From Leifsonia sp. TF02-11 (GTDB lineage: Bacteria > Actinomycetota > Actinomycetes > Actinomycetales > Microbacteriaceae): a stretch of DNA of 64,000 bases. Where the stretch lies: positions 62,001 through 126,000 of the forward strand of contig NZ_JAGEKP010000002.1 in assembly GCF_017565305.1 (NCBI RefSeq), read 5' to 3'. Under the pieces are notes generated by a model that was not told the origin of the DNA, made no database searches, and was given only the letters and a program-made list of their open reading frames with translations. This document shows, one piece after another, positions 33,543 to 42,825 of this stretch. Each line of letters starts with the position of its first letter. Positions within the stretch are counted from its first letter, which is position 1. A program made the translations under genes and the position numbers.

Positions 33543-34553
33543 ATGAGCACACTCCCCCGCCTCTACTCCGGCATGCAGCCGTCGGCGGACTCCCTCCACC
33601 TCGGCAACTACATCGGCGCGCTCCTGCAGTGGAAAGACCTGCAGAGCACCCACGACGCGTTCTTCTCCGTCGTCGACCTGCACGCGATCACCGTGGCGCA
33701 GGACCCCGCGGAGCTGCGCGAGAAGACCCGCCGCACGGCGGCGCAGTACATCGCAGCGGGCATCGACCCCTCCGCCTCCACGCTGTACGTGCAGTCGCAC
33801 GTGCCGGCGCACGCGCAGCTGGCCTGGGTGCTCAACACGATCACCGGGTTCGGCGAGGCGTCGCGGATGACGCAGTTCAAAGACAAGTCGGCCAAGCAGG
33901 GTGCCGACGCCACCTCCGTCGGCCTCTTCGCCTACCCGGTGCTGATGGCCGCGGACATCCTGCTCTACGACACCGAGGTCGTCCCGGTCGGCGACGACCA
34001 GCGCCAGCACGTCGAGTTGACGCGCGACCTGGCCGAGCGGTTCAACAAGCGCTTCGGCGAGACCTTCGTGGTGCCGCAGGCGATGATCCTGAAGGACGGT
34101 GCGCGCATCTACGACCTCCAGAACCCGGAGTCGAAGATGTCCAAGTCGGCCGACTCGGGCGCCGGGATCATCTGGCTGCTCGACGAGCCCGACGTGACCC
34201 GCAAGAAGATCATGCGGGCCGTCACCGACACCGACGGCGTCGTGTCGTTCGACCGCGCGGGCAAGCCGGGCATCTCGAATCTGCTGAACATCTATTCGGC
34301 GCTCAGCGGCCGCGCGGTGGCCGACATCGAGCTCGACTACGACGGCAAAGGCTACGGCGACTTCAAGAAGGGGCTCGTGGAGGTCGTGGTCGAGACGTTC
34401 GGCCCGGTGCGCGAGCGCGCGCTCGACCTGCTCGGCGACCCGGCCGAGCTCGACCGCATCCTCGCCGGCAACGCCGAGCGCGCGAGCGAGGTCGCCGAGC
34501 GCACGCTGGCCAAGGCGTACAACGCGGTCGGGCTGCTCCGGCGGGCACGCTGA
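33543..34553 (+). CDS. trpS: Tryptophanyl-tRNA synthetase
   Basis: A 336-residue class I aminoacyl-tRNA synthetase. The HIGH-type motif is H19-L-G-N-Y and the KMSKS loop is K198-M-S-K-S202. The tryptophan-pocket segment S-G-M-Q-P-S and the [19 protein letters not shown] stretch are intact. The ATG at 33543 gives the standard N-terminus. Its stop overlaps the start of the GNAT gene (TGATG), so three downstream genes may be co-translated. Confidence 0.96.
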   Translation: MSTLPRLYSGMQPSADSLHLGNYIGALLQWKDLQSTHDAFFSVVDLHAITVAQDPAELREKTRRTAAQYIAAGIDPSASTLYVQSHVPAHAQLAWVLNTITGFGEASRMTQFKDKSAKQGADATSVGLFAYPVLMAADILLYDTEVVPVGDDQRQHVELTRDLAERFNKRFGETFVVPQAMILKDGARIYDLQNPESKMSKSADSGAGIIWLLDEPDVTRKKIMRAVTDTDGVVSFDRAGKPGISNLLNIYSALSGRAVADIELDYDGKGYGDFKKGLVEVVVETFGPVRERALDLLGDPAELDRILAGNAERASEVAERTLAKAYNAVGLLRRAR

Positions 34554-35155
34554 TGGTGCGGGCGCCGAGGGAGTTGGCCGGCGGGCCGCTGATCCTGTCG
34601 GCGCCCGGCTCCGACGACATCGACAGGATCGCGGACCTCTGCCGCGACCCGCGCATCGCCGCGTGGACCACCGTGCCCACGCCGTACGAGCGGACGCACG
34701 CCGAGGGCTTCGTCACGCGCGTCGTCCCCGACGGGTGGACCAGCGGCCGCGAGTGCACGTGGGCGATCCGCGAGGCGACGACGCACGTGCTGCACGGGAT
34801 GATCGGGCTGCACCACATCGACGAGGGCGAGGGCGAGATCGGCTACTGGCTCGCCGAAGAGGCGCGAGGACGCGGCTGGATGGCGCGCGCCGTTCAGGTC
34901 GTGCTCGACTTCGCGTTCGCCGAGGCGCCCGACGGCCTGGGGCTCCAGCGCGTCGTGTGGCACGCCTACGCCGGCAACGCGGCGAGCGCGGCGGTCGCGC
35001 GTCGGGCCGGCTTCCAGTGGGAGGGCGTCGCCCGGCTCGGCGTCGCCCACCGCGGGGTGCGACGCGACGACTGGCAGGCCGGCCTGTTGGCGACCGACCC
35101 GCGTGAGTCGTCGAGCGGCTGGCCGGAGTACACCTACATCCAGGCGCCCGCGTGA
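34553..35155 (+). CDS. GNAT-family N-acetyltransferase (RimJ/RimL type)
   Basis: A 200-residue acetyltransferase that uses acetyl-CoA. The core runs from LILSAPGSDDIDRI to LQRVVWHAYAGNAASAAVARRAGF. The acetyl-CoA pyrophosphate loop E-E-A-R-G-R-G-W-M (about 103-111, a Q/R-x-x-G-x-G/A variant) and GYWL are clear. RimJ/RimL-like members acetylate protein N-termini or small amines; the substrate here is unknown. It overlaps trpS upstream and the HAD gene downstream by 1 and 4 bp. Confidence 0.88.
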   Translation: MVRAPRELAGGPLILSAPGSDDIDRIADLCRDPRIAAWTTVPTPYERTHAEGFVTRVVPDGWTSGRECTWAIREATTHVLHGMIGLHHIDEGEGEIGYWLAEEARGRGWMARAVQVVLDFAFAEAPDGLGLQRVVWHAYAGNAASAAVARRAGFQWEGVARLGVAHRGVRRDDWQAGLLATDPRESSSGWPEYTYIQAPA

Positions 35156-35904
35156 GCCGCATCCGCGTCGTACTCTTCGACCTCGACGACACGCTGTTCG
35201 CGCACCGCGCGGCCGTCTCGAGCGGCATCCAGCGCTACGCCGCGACACTGGGCGAACCGTACGGCACGATGGACGCTGTCGACCTGGTGGCGCTCTGGCA
35301 CGACCTGGAGGAGCAGCACTACCACTCCTACCTCGCCGGCCGTCTCGACTTCGAGGGCCAGCGCCAGGCGCGGGCGCGCGACTTCGCGGCCCGGCACGGC
35401 ATCGAGCTCGGGGCCGCAGAGGCCAGCGCGTGGTTCGCCGACTACTTCGAGCACTACGTCGCCGCCTGGTCGCTCCACCACGACGCCCTCCGCTGTCTCG
35501 ACGCACTCGAGGCGACGATCCCCGGTGTCCGGTTCGGACTCATCACCAACGGCGACCTCGCGTTCCAGCGCCGCAAGGTCGAGGCGGTGGGCCTCGACGT
35601 CCGGATGGATCACCTCATCGCGTCCGGCGAGGTGGGTGTCGCCAAGCCCGACGCCCGCATCTTCGAGGAAGCCTGCTCGGAGTTCGGCGTGCGGCCCGAG
35701 CAGGCGGTCTACGTCGGAGACCGGCTGCGCACGGACGCGATCGGCGCAGCACGCGCCGGCCTGACCGGGGTCTGGCTGAACCGCCGCGGCGACGTTCCGC
35801 CGGCCGAGGACGCTGCCGAGGCGGCCGCCGTCGGCGTGATCGAGCTCACCTCACTCGACGCGCTGCCCGACGCGCTCGGCCTGGAGGCGCCGACCTCCGC
35901 CTGA
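35152..35904 (+). CDS. HAD-superfamily hydrolase
   Basis: A 250-residue phosphatase-like protein of HAD subfamily IA. Motif I is FDLDDTL (nucleophile and acid-base aspartates) near residue 9; motif II is L-I-T-N-G-D, motif III the lysine of GVAKPDARIF, and motif IV V-G-D-R-L-R-T-D. A helical cap lies between motifs I and II (about 20-95), as in haloacid dehalogenase-like and phosphoglycolate phosphatase-like enzymes. The start is GTG at 35152, overlapping the GNAT stop. The substrate is unknown. Confidence 0.88.
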   Translation: MSRIRVVLFDLDDTLFAHRAAVSSGIQRYAATLGEPYGTMDAVDLVALWHDLEEQHYHSYLAGRLDFEGQRQARARDFAARHGIELGAAEASAWFADYFEHYVAAWSLHHDALRCLDALEATIPGVRFGLITNGDLAFQRRKVEAVGLDVRMDHLIASGEVGVAKPDARIFEEACSEFGVRPEQAVYVGDRLRTDAIGAARAGLTGVWLNRRGDVPPAEDAAEAAAVGVIELTSLDALPDALGLEAPTSA

Positions 35905-35929
35905 GCACGGTCGATGCGCCGCCCCGCGC

Positions 35930-37195
35930 TCAGTTGCCCTTGGTGCAGGTCTGCTGGGCCGCCGTCTGGCCCGTCACGTTCGAGGGGAGGCTGACGGAGG
36001 TGGGGCTCGGGGTGGGAGCGGAGCCTGCCGCCGCGGTGGCGCTGGGCGCGGGCGAGGGGGTCGCGCTGGGCGTCGCCGACGGTGCCGGCGTCGCCGACTC
36101 GGTGCCGGAGCCGGTCGTCCCCGTGAGCACGACGGGGGTGTCCGTGGTCAGCGCCTGCTTGAGCGCGCGAACGCCGGAGGGTTCCGGCACGACCCGGTTG
36201 GTGTTGTCGGGGTCGGTCATCGACGGGTACTGCAGGAACACGAAGTCGCTCAGTGGAACGCTCTTGAGCGCCAGGCCGATCGAGACGATCGTGGTCGGCG
36301 AGTCGAGCGTGTCCGAGAGGGTCAGGTTGGACGTCGCCGCCTTCGCCAGCGTGTAGAGCGTCAGCGGGTTCGTCAGCACTCCTGCGCTGGTCATCGTGCG
36401 CAGCAGGGAGGACAGGAAGAGCTGCTGGTTGCTGATCCTGCCGAGGTCGCTGCCGTCGCCGACGCCGTGCCGGCTGCGCACGAAGGCGAGCGCCTCCTGT
36501 CCGACGAGGGTCTGCTGCCCCGCGGGGAGTTTCAAACCCACGTACGGGTCGGTGAGCGGCGTCGCCAAGCACACGGGAACGCCTCCCACGGCGTTGGACA
36601 TCGCGATGACGCCGTCGAAGCTGATCTCGGCGGCGTACGGGATGGTGAGACCGGTGAGCGCCTCCGCCGTCAGCACGACGCAGGAGAGCCCGCCCGTCGA
36701 CAGCGTGGTGTTGAACTGCGCGCTTTCCTGCGGCGACGTCGAGCCGCCACCCGAGGTCGGGCACGACGGGATGGGCGCCATCAGGTCGCGGGGGATGCTG
36801 ATGACCGTCGCGTGCTTGTGGTCGGCGGAGAGGTGCAGCACCATCGTGACGTCGTTGTTGCCTGCGCCCGAACTGCCGGCGAGCTCGTCCGCGGACGAGA
36901 ACTGGCCGCCCTGGCCCGTGCGTGTGTCCGTGCCGGCGAGCAGGATGTTGACCGCCCCCGACTCGGCGCCGACGCTGGGCGGGGTGACCGACTTGCCGGA
37001 CGCGGACACGAGGTGGATGGACGGTTTGAGCGAGCGCACGGTGTCCTGCACCGCATACGCGGCGATGCCGCCGACGGCGAGCAGCACGACGGCGACGCCG
37101 GAGGCGAGCAACCGCGCCAGCGGCCCGCGCGCGCGGCGCACGGGGAGCCGGCCGTGGCGCACAGGGAGCGGGCGCACGACGGAAGAATGCCTCAT
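35930..37195 (-). CDS. LytR-CpsA-Psr (LCP) family cell-wall glycopolymer ligase
   Basis: A 421-residue membrane-anchored enzyme that attaches teichoic-acid-like or other glycopolymers to peptidoglycan outside the cell. A basic cytosolic N-terminus is followed by one transmembrane segment (about 28-50). The LCP domain has NILLAGTDTR, VISIPRDL (binding of the polyprenyl pyrophosphate), a conserved arginine pair in FVRSRHGVGDGSDLGR and the QQLF stretch. The C-terminal 70 residues are a low-complexity Pro/Ala/Ser/Thr tail with a short Q-x-C-x-K-G end. The start at 37195 is supported by a TACTGT -10 six nt upstream; a longer frame begins at 37276. Confidence 0.9.
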   Translation of the reverse strand: MRHSSVVRPLPVRHGRLPVRRARGPLARLLASGVAVVLLAVGGIAAYAVQDTVRSLKPSIHLVSASGKSVTPPSVGAESGAVNILLAGTDTRTGQGGQFSSADELAGSSGAGNNDVTMVLHLSADHKHATVISIPRDLMAPIPSCPTSGGGSTSPQESAQFNTTLSTGGLSCVVLTAEALTGLTIPYAAEISFDGVIAMSNAVGGVPVCLATPLTDPYVGLKLPAGQQTLVGQEALAFVRSRHGVGDGSDLGRISNQQLFLSSLLRTMTSAGVLTNPLTLYTLAKAATSNLTLSDTLDSPTTIVSIGLALKSVPLSDFVFLQYPSMTDPDNTNRVVPEPSGVRALKQALTTDTPVVLTGTTGSGTESATPAPSATPSATPSPAPSATAAAGSAPTPSPTSVSLPSNVTGQTAAQQTCTKGN

Positions 37196-37201
37196 GCGAG
37201 C

Positions 37202-37207
37202 ACAGTA
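37202..37207 (-). promoter_or_regulatory. -10 element of a probable leaderless LCP promoter
   Basis: TACTGT on the minus strand lies 6 nt before the ATG at 37195, supporting that start. Confidence 0.5.
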
Positions 37208-37279
37208 GGCGACCAGTCTGCGGGAAACCTCTCGCACGGATGAGGAAACCGACAGACGGCGGGTCGACGACCGCACGCG

Positions 37280-37313
37280 CGAACGCCGCCCGACGGGAGC
37301 CGGGCGGCGTTCG
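37280..37313 (-). terminator. glpK terminator hairpin
   Basis: A perfect 13-bp stem (37280-37292 with 37301-37313) with an 8-nt loop begins 17 bp after the glpK stop on the minus strand and separates it from the LCP gene. Confidence 0.75.
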
Positions 37314-37330
37314 GTGGAACAGCGTGGAGG

Positions 37331-38845
37331 TTACTTCACGTCGTCGTCGACCCAGTCGAACGTCTTCGTGACGGCCTTCTTCCACAGGCGCAGCTGGCGG
37401 TCGCGCTCGGCTGGCTCCATGTCCGGCGTCCAGCGACGGTCCTCCTGCCAGTTCTTGCGCAGGTCGTCCAGGTCGCTCCAGAAGCCGACAGCGAGACCCG
37501 CGGCGTAGGCGGCGCCCAGCGCCGTCGTCTCCGCGACGACCGGTCGCACGACCGGCACGCCGAGGATGTCCGCCTGGAACTGCATGAGCGTGTTGTTGGC
37601 GATCATGCCGCCGTCCACCTTGAGCTCCTGCAGCTCGACACCGGAGTCGGCGTTGACCGCGTCCAGCACCTCGCGGGTCTGGAAGGCGGTGGCCTCCAGC
37701 ACCGCGCGGGCGATGTGACCCTTGTTGACGTAGCGCGTGAGGCCGACGAGGGCACCGCGCGCGTCCGCCCGCCAGTACGGCGCGAACAGTCCGGAGAACG
37801 CGGGCACGAAGTACGCGCCTCCGTTGTCCTCGACGGTCTTCGCCAGGTCCTCGATCTCGGGGGCGCTGGAGATGATACCGAGGTTGTCGCGCAGCCACTG
37901 CACCAGCGAACCGGTGACGGCGATCGAGCCCTCCAGGGCGTAGTGCGACTTCTCGTCGCCCAGCTTGTAGCCGAGCGTCGTCAGGAGGCCGTTCTTGGAG
38001 TGGACGATCTCCTCACCCGTGTTGAAGATGAGGAAGTTGCCGGTGCCGTAGGTGTTCTTGGACTCGCCCGGGTCGAACGCGGCCTGGCCGAACGTGGCGG
38101 CCTGCTGGTCGCCGAGGATGCCGGCGACGGGCACCTCGCGCAGCAGGCTGGACGACTCGACCGTGCCGTAGACCTCGGAGGAGCTCTTGATCTCCGGGAG
38201 CATCGACTTCGGGACGCCGAACGCCTCGAGGATGTCGTCGCGCCAGGTGAGCGTCTCCAGATCCATGAACATGGTGCGCGACGCGTTGGTCACGTCGGTG
38301 GCGTGCACGCCGCCGTCGGGGCCGCCGGTCAGGTTCCAGAGCACCCATGCGTCGGTGTTGCCGAAGAGCAGCTCACCGCGCTCGGCGCGCTCGCGTGCGC
38401 CCTCCACGTTCTCGAGGATCCACGCGATCTTGGTGCCCGAGAAGTAGGTCGCCAGCGGGAGGCCGACGATCTGCTTGAAGCGCTCGACGCCGCCGTCGGC
38501 GGCGAGGCGGTCGACGATCGGCTGCGTGCGGGTGTCCTGCCAGACGATGGCGTTGTACACCGGCTCGCCGGTGTTCTTGTCCCAGACCACCGCGGTCTCG
38601 CGCTGGTTGGTGATACCGACCGCCGCGATGTCGTGACGGGTCAGGTCCGCCTTCGACAGCGCCTGGCCGATCACCTCGCGGGTGTTGTTCCAGATCTCCT
38701 TCGGGTCGTGCTCGACCCACCCGGCCTTCGGGAAGATCTGCTCGTGCTCCAGCTGTCCAGTCGAGACGATCGACCCGGACTTGTCGAAGATGATCGCCCT
38801 GGTGCTCGTTGTGCCCTGGTCGATAGCGACGACGTAGTCGGCCAT
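37331..38845 (-). CDS. glpK: Glycerol kinase
   Basis: A 504-residue FGGY-family kinase that phosphorylates glycerol to glycerol 3-phosphate. The N-terminal phosphate loop [13 protein letters not shown], the conserved ITNQRE and WQDTRT segments and the C-terminal [14 protein letters not shown] signature are all present. The length is the family standard. The order glpF-glpK, with glpD upstream on the same strand, gives a complete glycerol dissimilation unit. No separate promoter is obvious in the 75-bp gap after glpF, so it is probably co-transcribed. Confidence 0.96.
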   Translation of the reverse strand: MADYVVAIDQGTTSTRAIIFDKSGSIVSTGQLEHEQIFPKAGWVEHDPKEIWNNTREVIGQALSKADLTRHDIAAVGITNQRETAVVWDKNTGEPVYNAIVWQDTRTQPIVDRLAADGGVERFKQIVGLPLATYFSGTKIAWILENVEGARERAERGELLFGNTDAWVLWNLTGGPDGGVHATDVTNASRTMFMDLETLTWRDDILEAFGVPKSMLPEIKSSSEVYGTVESSSLLREVPVAGILGDQQAATFGQAAFDPGESKNTYGTGNFLIFNTGEEIVHSKNGLLTTLGYKLGDEKSHYALEGSIAVTGSLVQWLRDNLGIISSAPEIEDLAKTVEDNGGAYFVPAFSGLFAPYWRADARGALVGLTRYVNKGHIARAVLEATAFQTREVLDAVNADSGVELQELKVDGGMIANNTLMQFQADILGVPVVRPVVAETTALGAAYAAGLAVGFWSDLDDLRKNWQEDRRWTPDMEPAERDRQLRLWKKAVTKTFDWVDDDVK

Positions 38846-38920
38846 AAGGTGACTCCTTTGTTCTTTGGGGGTGGGACTGAAGAGGGCCGGTCGGGGTCTC
38901 CCCCGGCCGGCCCCCGGGTG

Positions 38921-39700
38921 TTACTTGGTGAGGATCGGGAGCAGCAGGTGCGCGAGCCAGCCGGCCACCACACCGCCGATGATCGGCCCGACGACGGGGA
39001 CCCAGGAGTAGGACCAGTCGCTGGTGCCTTTGCCCTTGATCGGCAGGAAGGCGTGCGCGATGCGCGGGCCGAGGTCACGGGCCGGGTTGATCGCGTAGCC
39101 GGTCGGACCACCGAGGCTGGCGCCGATGCCGATCACCAGGAGGGCGACGGGCAGAGCGCCGAGGGCGGCGAGTCCGGCGGCCGTTCCCGGCTGGTGGCCG
39201 AAGGCGATCACCACGAAGACCAGCACGAAGGTGCCGATGATCTCCGTGACCAGGTTCCAGGCGTAGCTGCGGATGGCAGGACCGGTCGAGAAGACGCCGA
39301 GCTTGCTGCCCGGGTCCGGCTCCTCGTCGAAGTGCTTCTTGTACGCCAGGAACGTCAGCACGGCGCCGATGATGGCACCGATCAGCTGAGCCAGGATGTA
39401 CAGGAGCACCGTGATGAAGTTGACCGGCACCAGGGTGTGGGCGGCCGCGTTGCCGAACGTCGGCGCGCCGTTCGCGACCAGACCGAGCGTCACAGCCGGG
39501 TTCAGGTGCGCGCCCGAGTTGTAGGCGACGACGACACCCGAGAACACCGCGATGCCCCAGCCGATGTTCACCATCAGGAACCCGCCGTTGAAGCCTTTGT
39601 TCTTGGCGAGAGCGACGTTCGCGACCACACCGGTACCGAGGAGTACCAGCATGGCGGTTCCCACCAGCTCAGACAGGAAATCAATACCGATATTGTCCAC
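38921..39700 (-). CDS. glpF: Glycerol facilitator (aquaglyceroporin)
   Basis: A 259-residue MIP-family channel with six transmembrane helices and two half-helices. The NPA motifs are N67-P-A and N205-P-A. The aspartate after the second (N-P-A-R-D) and the Gly-rich filter region G-G-P-T-G-Y are marks of glycerol-permeable members rather than pure water channels. The start is GTG at 39700. A palindrome (39813-39828) about 115 bp upstream matches one in front of glpD, so both should be under the same regulator. Confidence 0.94.
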   Translation of the reverse strand: MDNIGIDFLSELVGTAMLVLLGTGVVANVALAKNKGFNGGFLMVNIGWGIAVFSGVVVAYNSGAHLNPAVTLGLVANGAPTFGNAAAHTLVPVNFITVLLYILAQLIGAIIGAVLTFLAYKKHFDEEPDPGSKLGVFSTGPAIRSYAWNLVTEIIGTFVLVFVVIAFGHQPGTAAGLAALGALPVALLVIGIGASLGGPTGYAINPARDLGPRIAHAFLPIKGKGTSDWSYSWVPVVGPIIGGVVAGWLAHLLLPILTK

Positions 39701-39812
39701 GTTGACCTTCCAGTTGTTCAGTTGACCCGCACCCTGTTGTGCGTTGAGTGTCCTCGCAGGGTGGGCCTTTGAACGCTATTGCCGTCAGGTCGACCCGGGC
39801 AAGGACCGTCTT

Positions 39813-39828
39813 ATGCACGTTCGTGCAT
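39813..39828. promoter_or_regulatory. glpF-side palindrome, probable SorC-type regulator operator
   Basis: ATGCACGTTCGTGCAT has arms ATGCACG and CGTGCAT around TT. It sits between the glpD stop and the glpF start. TGCACnTnCGTGCA is shared with the site at 41648-41661. Confidence 0.6.
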
Positions 39829-41567
39829 TATCGGAGCGCCGCGGCTTCGCTCCCGTCCCCCGACTCCAGGTTCACCCGGTGGGCGGTCGCCAGTTCCGCT
39901 TGGAACGCATCTTCCTCCTCCGACCGGCGGTTTGGCGACCATCCGAGGGCGTTTGCGACGATTTCGCCGACCTCGCGGATCAGGGCGACGGAGATCGAAC
40001 CGGTGAACGCGAGGCTGGTGCGGCGCAGGAAGACGTCGGACAGGTGGGCCACGTGCTCGGTGCGCACGAGGTGGTCGATCTCGGCGCGGGAGTAGGAGGG
40101 CGCGGCGGCCAGCGGAACGTCGTCGCCGTCCCAGCCGGCGATGGCGTCGATCACGAACGTCGCCTTGGTGCCGTAGCGGCCCAGCAGCACCGCCGCGCGC
40201 TCGGCGCCGACGTCTGCGCCGTAGCGGGCGACCCAGTCGCGCTCGGCCTGCGGCGTGGTCGGGAAGCCGGCGCCGCCGCCGATCGGGAGGCCCAGCGTCT
40301 GCACCGTGCGGGGCATCCCGAGCGCCGCCAGGGTCTCGTTGGCGAGGTGCTCGCTCAGTGCGCGGAACGTCGTCCACTTGCCGCCGACCAGGCTGAGCAC
40401 GGTCGTGCTGCCGAGGCCGGGAACCGTGCCGGGCACGATGCGGTAGTCGCGCGACACGAATCCGGGAGCGGTGTCGTCGTGGTGCGGCAGCGGACGCACT
40501 CCCGAGAAGCTGTAGACGATCTGCTCGCGGGTCACCGGGATCGTTGGGAAAACGTGCGAGGCCAGTTCGATGAAGTAGTCGATCTCGTCCTCGGTGATGA
40601 CCGCGGGCACCGACATGTCGGCCTCGAGGTCCGTCGTGCCGATCATGACGCGACCCTTGAGCGGGTAGATGAGCACGATGCGGCCGTCGTTGTTCTCGAA
40701 GAACATCTCGCGGCCTCGGCAGGCCTCCAGCAGTTCGGGGTTGTCGACCACGATGTGCGAGCCCTTGGTGCCGCCCATGAAGCGGGTGGTCTCGCCGAGG
40801 GCGGCGTTGGTGAGGTCCGTCCACGGACCGGAGGCGTTGACCACGACGTCGGCGGTGATGGTGAACTCCTCGCCGGTCTCGCGGTCGCGCACCAGCACGC
40901 CGCCATCGTGGGCGCCGACGGCCTCCAGATAGTTGGCCGCACGGGCGTGCGGGCCCGCCGCCAGGCCGTCGGCGAGCACGTCGAGCGCGAGCCGCTCGGG
41001 GTCGTGCACCGAGGCGTCGAAGTAGGTGGCGGTGTACTTGAGGCCGGGGTTGAGCTTCGGCAGCTCCTGGAGGGAGCGCGTGCGGCCGTGGAAGCTGTGC
41101 CGCGGGACCGTGCCCCCGTCGCGCGAGAACGCGTCGTAGATGGTGAGGCCGGTCTTGATGAGGAACGCGCCGCGCTCCTTCGGCTTTCCCTGCTTGTGCG
41201 TGAGGAAGCGGAGCGGAGCGGCGAGGATGCCGGAGAAGGTCGAGTAGATCGGGATGGTGGTCTGCAGCGGCTTGACGTAGTGCGGCGCGATCTTCAGCAG
41301 CCCGTTGCGCTCGGTCACCGACTCCTTCACCAGGCGGAACTCGCCGTTCTCGAGGTAGCGGATGCCGCCGTGGATCATGTGGCTGGAGGCGGCCGACGCA
41401 CCGGAGACGAAGTCGTTGCGCTCGACGAGCACGACGTCGACGCCCTGCAGGGCGAGGTCGCGGAAGGTTCCGAGCCCGTTGATGCCGCCACCGACGATGA
41501 CGACCTGGGCGTTGGGGCGCTCGCGCAGCAGCTGGATCTCGGCGCGGGTATTCGACTTCGTCGTCAC
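39828..41567 (-). CDS. glpD: Glycerol-3-phosphate dehydrogenase (FAD-dependent)
   Basis: A 579-residue membrane-associated flavoprotein that oxidises glycerol 3-phosphate to dihydroxyacetone phosphate and feeds electrons to quinone. The FAD fold is VVIVGGGINGLGTFRDLALQG near residue 20. The family segments VERNDFVSGASAASSHMIHGGIRYLE, GTTDLEAD and GGKWTTFR are present; the C-terminal helical domain reaches the end. The GTG at 41567, with AGGAG upstream, was chosen; the open frame continues far upstream through the regulator antisense and is not coding. It is divergent from a SorC-type regulator and points toward glpF-glpK. Confidence 0.95.
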   Translation of the reverse strand: MTTKSNTRAEIQLLRERPNAQVVIVGGGINGLGTFRDLALQGVDVVLVERNDFVSGASAASSHMIHGGIRYLENGEFRLVKESVTERNGLLKIAPHYVKPLQTTIPIYSTFSGILAAPLRFLTHKQGKPKERGAFLIKTGLTIYDAFSRDGGTVPRHSFHGRTRSLQELPKLNPGLKYTATYFDASVHDPERLALDVLADGLAAGPHARAANYLEAVGAHDGGVLVRDRETGEEFTITADVVVNASGPWTDLTNAALGETTRFMGGTKGSHIVVDNPELLEACRGREMFFENNDGRIVLIYPLKGRVMIGTTDLEADMSVPAVITEDEIDYFIELASHVFPTIPVTREQIVYSFSGVRPLPHHDDTAPGFVSRDYRIVPGTVPGLGSTTVLSLVGGKWTTFRALSEHLANETLAALGMPRTVQTLGLPIGGGAGFPTTPQAERDWVARYGADVGAERAAVLLGRYGTKATFVIDAIAGWDGDDVPLAAAPSYSRAEIDHLVRTEHVAHLSDVFLRRTSLAFTGSISVALIREVGEIVANALGWSPNRRSEEEDAFQAELATAHRVNLESGDGSEAAALR

Positions 41568-41647
41568 TTCGGACTCCTGGCTTTCTTCTGTACGGCAGTG
41601 GGTGCAGCTATAGTCTTCGATGCCGGCACAACTTCGATCAAGCCGGA

Positions 41648-41661
41648 TGCACATACGTGCA
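41648..41661. promoter_or_regulatory. glpD/regulator intergenic palindrome, probable operator
   Basis: TGCACATACGTGCA lies 33 bp before the regulator start and 81 bp before the glpD start on the other strand. It differs from the glpF-side site only at two central positions. On the glpD side a TATAGC hexamer near 41610 may be a -10 box. Confidence 0.6.
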
Positions 41662-41693
41662 ACGCTCCTCACCCGTGAAGGCGAGCACCCGAG

Positions 41694-42698
41694 ATGGCCG
41701 AACCAGAAACCCAGAACCTCCCAGAGAAGGTCCGCGACGCGCTCAAGGCCGGGCACCTGTATTACATGCAGGACCTGACGATGGAGGCCATCGCCCACGA
41801 GATGCACACCTCGCGCTCCAGCGTCTCCCGGCTCCTCTCCTATGCGCGCGCCTCGGGACTGGTCACGATCCAGATCGCGCAGCCGCACGAAGCGGCGACC
41901 CGTGTGCAGCAGGAGCTGCACTCCCGCTACGGCATCGGAGCGCACATCGTGCCCATGCCCAGCGCGATCAGCGACGTCGACCGCCTGGAGCGCGTCGCCA
42001 TCTCGGCTGCACGGATTCTCGACCGCTTCGTCGACTCCAACACCACCGTCGGCATCGCGTGGGGCTCGACCATGAGCGCGCTGAGCCGGCACCTCATCCC
42101 CAAGGACCTCCACAACGTCGAGTTCGTGCAGCTCAACGGGGCGGGCAACACGTACACGACCGGCGTGCTCTACGCCTCCGAGATCCTGCGCCGGTTCGGC
42201 GACACCTACTCGGGCACCATCCAGGAGTTCCCCGTTCCCGCGCTCTTCGACGACCCGCAGACCAAGGTGGCGATGTGGCGCGAGCGCAGCACGCGCCGCA
42301 TCCTCGACATCCAGGAGCGGATGGACGTCGCCATCTTCGGCCTCGGCTCGCCGTTCTCCGAGGTGCGGTCGCACGTCTACGCCGGCGGCTACCTCGACGC
42401 CGCCGACTACGCCTCCCTCGACGAGTCTGGGGTGGTCGGCGACGTCGCGACCGTGTTCTTCCGGGAGGACGGCAGCCACCACGGCATCCCGCTGAACGAG
42501 CGGGCCAGCGGCCCCGACATCGACCTGATCAAGCGGGTGCCGCGCCGCGTCTGCATCGTGTCCGGCCCGTCGAAGGTGCACAGCCTCCGCGGCGCGCTGG
42601 CCGCCGGCCTCATCACCGACCTGATCGTCGACGAGGGCACGGCCCGCGCGCTGGTCGACCTGGCGGAGCCGCGCGAGCCTGTCGCCGACGCCGCGTGA
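41694..42698 (+). CDS. SorC/DeoR-family sugar-binding transcriptional regulator
   Basis: A 334-residue regulator. A helix-turn-helix is at about 15-60 (YYMQDLTMEAIAHEMHTSRSSVSRLL), followed by a sugar-phosphate-binding SorC domain (about 65-325) with VGIAWGSTMSALS, FVQLNGAG and I-F-G-L-G-S. In this family a phosphorylated sugar or polyol releases or changes DNA binding. It is divergent from glpD, and its likely operator recurs before glpF, so it is the probable regulator of glycerol use, with glycerol 3-phosphate or dihydroxyacetone phosphate as effector. This is unlike the usual GlpR (DeoR-type) control. A perfect 21-bp hairpin follows its stop. Confidence 0.88.
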   Translation: MAEPETQNLPEKVRDALKAGHLYYMQDLTMEAIAHEMHTSRSSVSRLLSYARASGLVTIQIAQPHEAATRVQQELHSRYGIGAHIVPMPSAISDVDRLERVAISAARILDRFVDSNTTVGIAWGSTMSALSRHLIPKDLHNVEFVQLNGAGNTYTTGVLYASEILRRFGDTYSGTIQEFPVPALFDDPQTKVAMWRERSTRRILDIQERMDVAIFGLGSPFSEVRSHVYAGGYLDAADYASLDESGVVGDVATVFFREDGSHHGIPLNERASGPDIDLIKRVPRRVCIVSGPSKVHSLRGALAAGLITDLIVDEGTARALVDLAEPREPVADAA

Positions 42699-42702
42699 CG
42701 CC

Positions 42703-42759
42703 CGAGGGGCACGTCGTTGTCCCCCTCGGGCGCCGAAAGGGACAACGACGTGCCCCTCG
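42703..42759. terminator. Perfect 21-bp inverted repeat after the SorC-type regulator
   Basis: The arms 42703-42723 and 42739-42759 are exact complements around a 15-nt loop, beginning 4 bp after the stop. There is no T-tract. It isolates the regulator from the FMN riboswitch that starts about 65 bp further on. Confidence 0.7.
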
Positions 42760-42804
42760 ACGTCACAGAGCGTCGGGAATAGACCGCCGGCGCGCGCGTT
42801 GATC

Positions 42805-42810
42805 TAGACT
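42805..42810 (+). promoter_or_regulatory. Candidate -10 element of the rib operon
   Basis: TAGACT lies about 16 nt before the first conserved helix of the FMN riboswitch, a usual distance for a riboswitch transcript start. No good -35 box is seen. Confidence 0.4.
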
Positions 42811-42825
42811 CGACAACAGAAAAAC

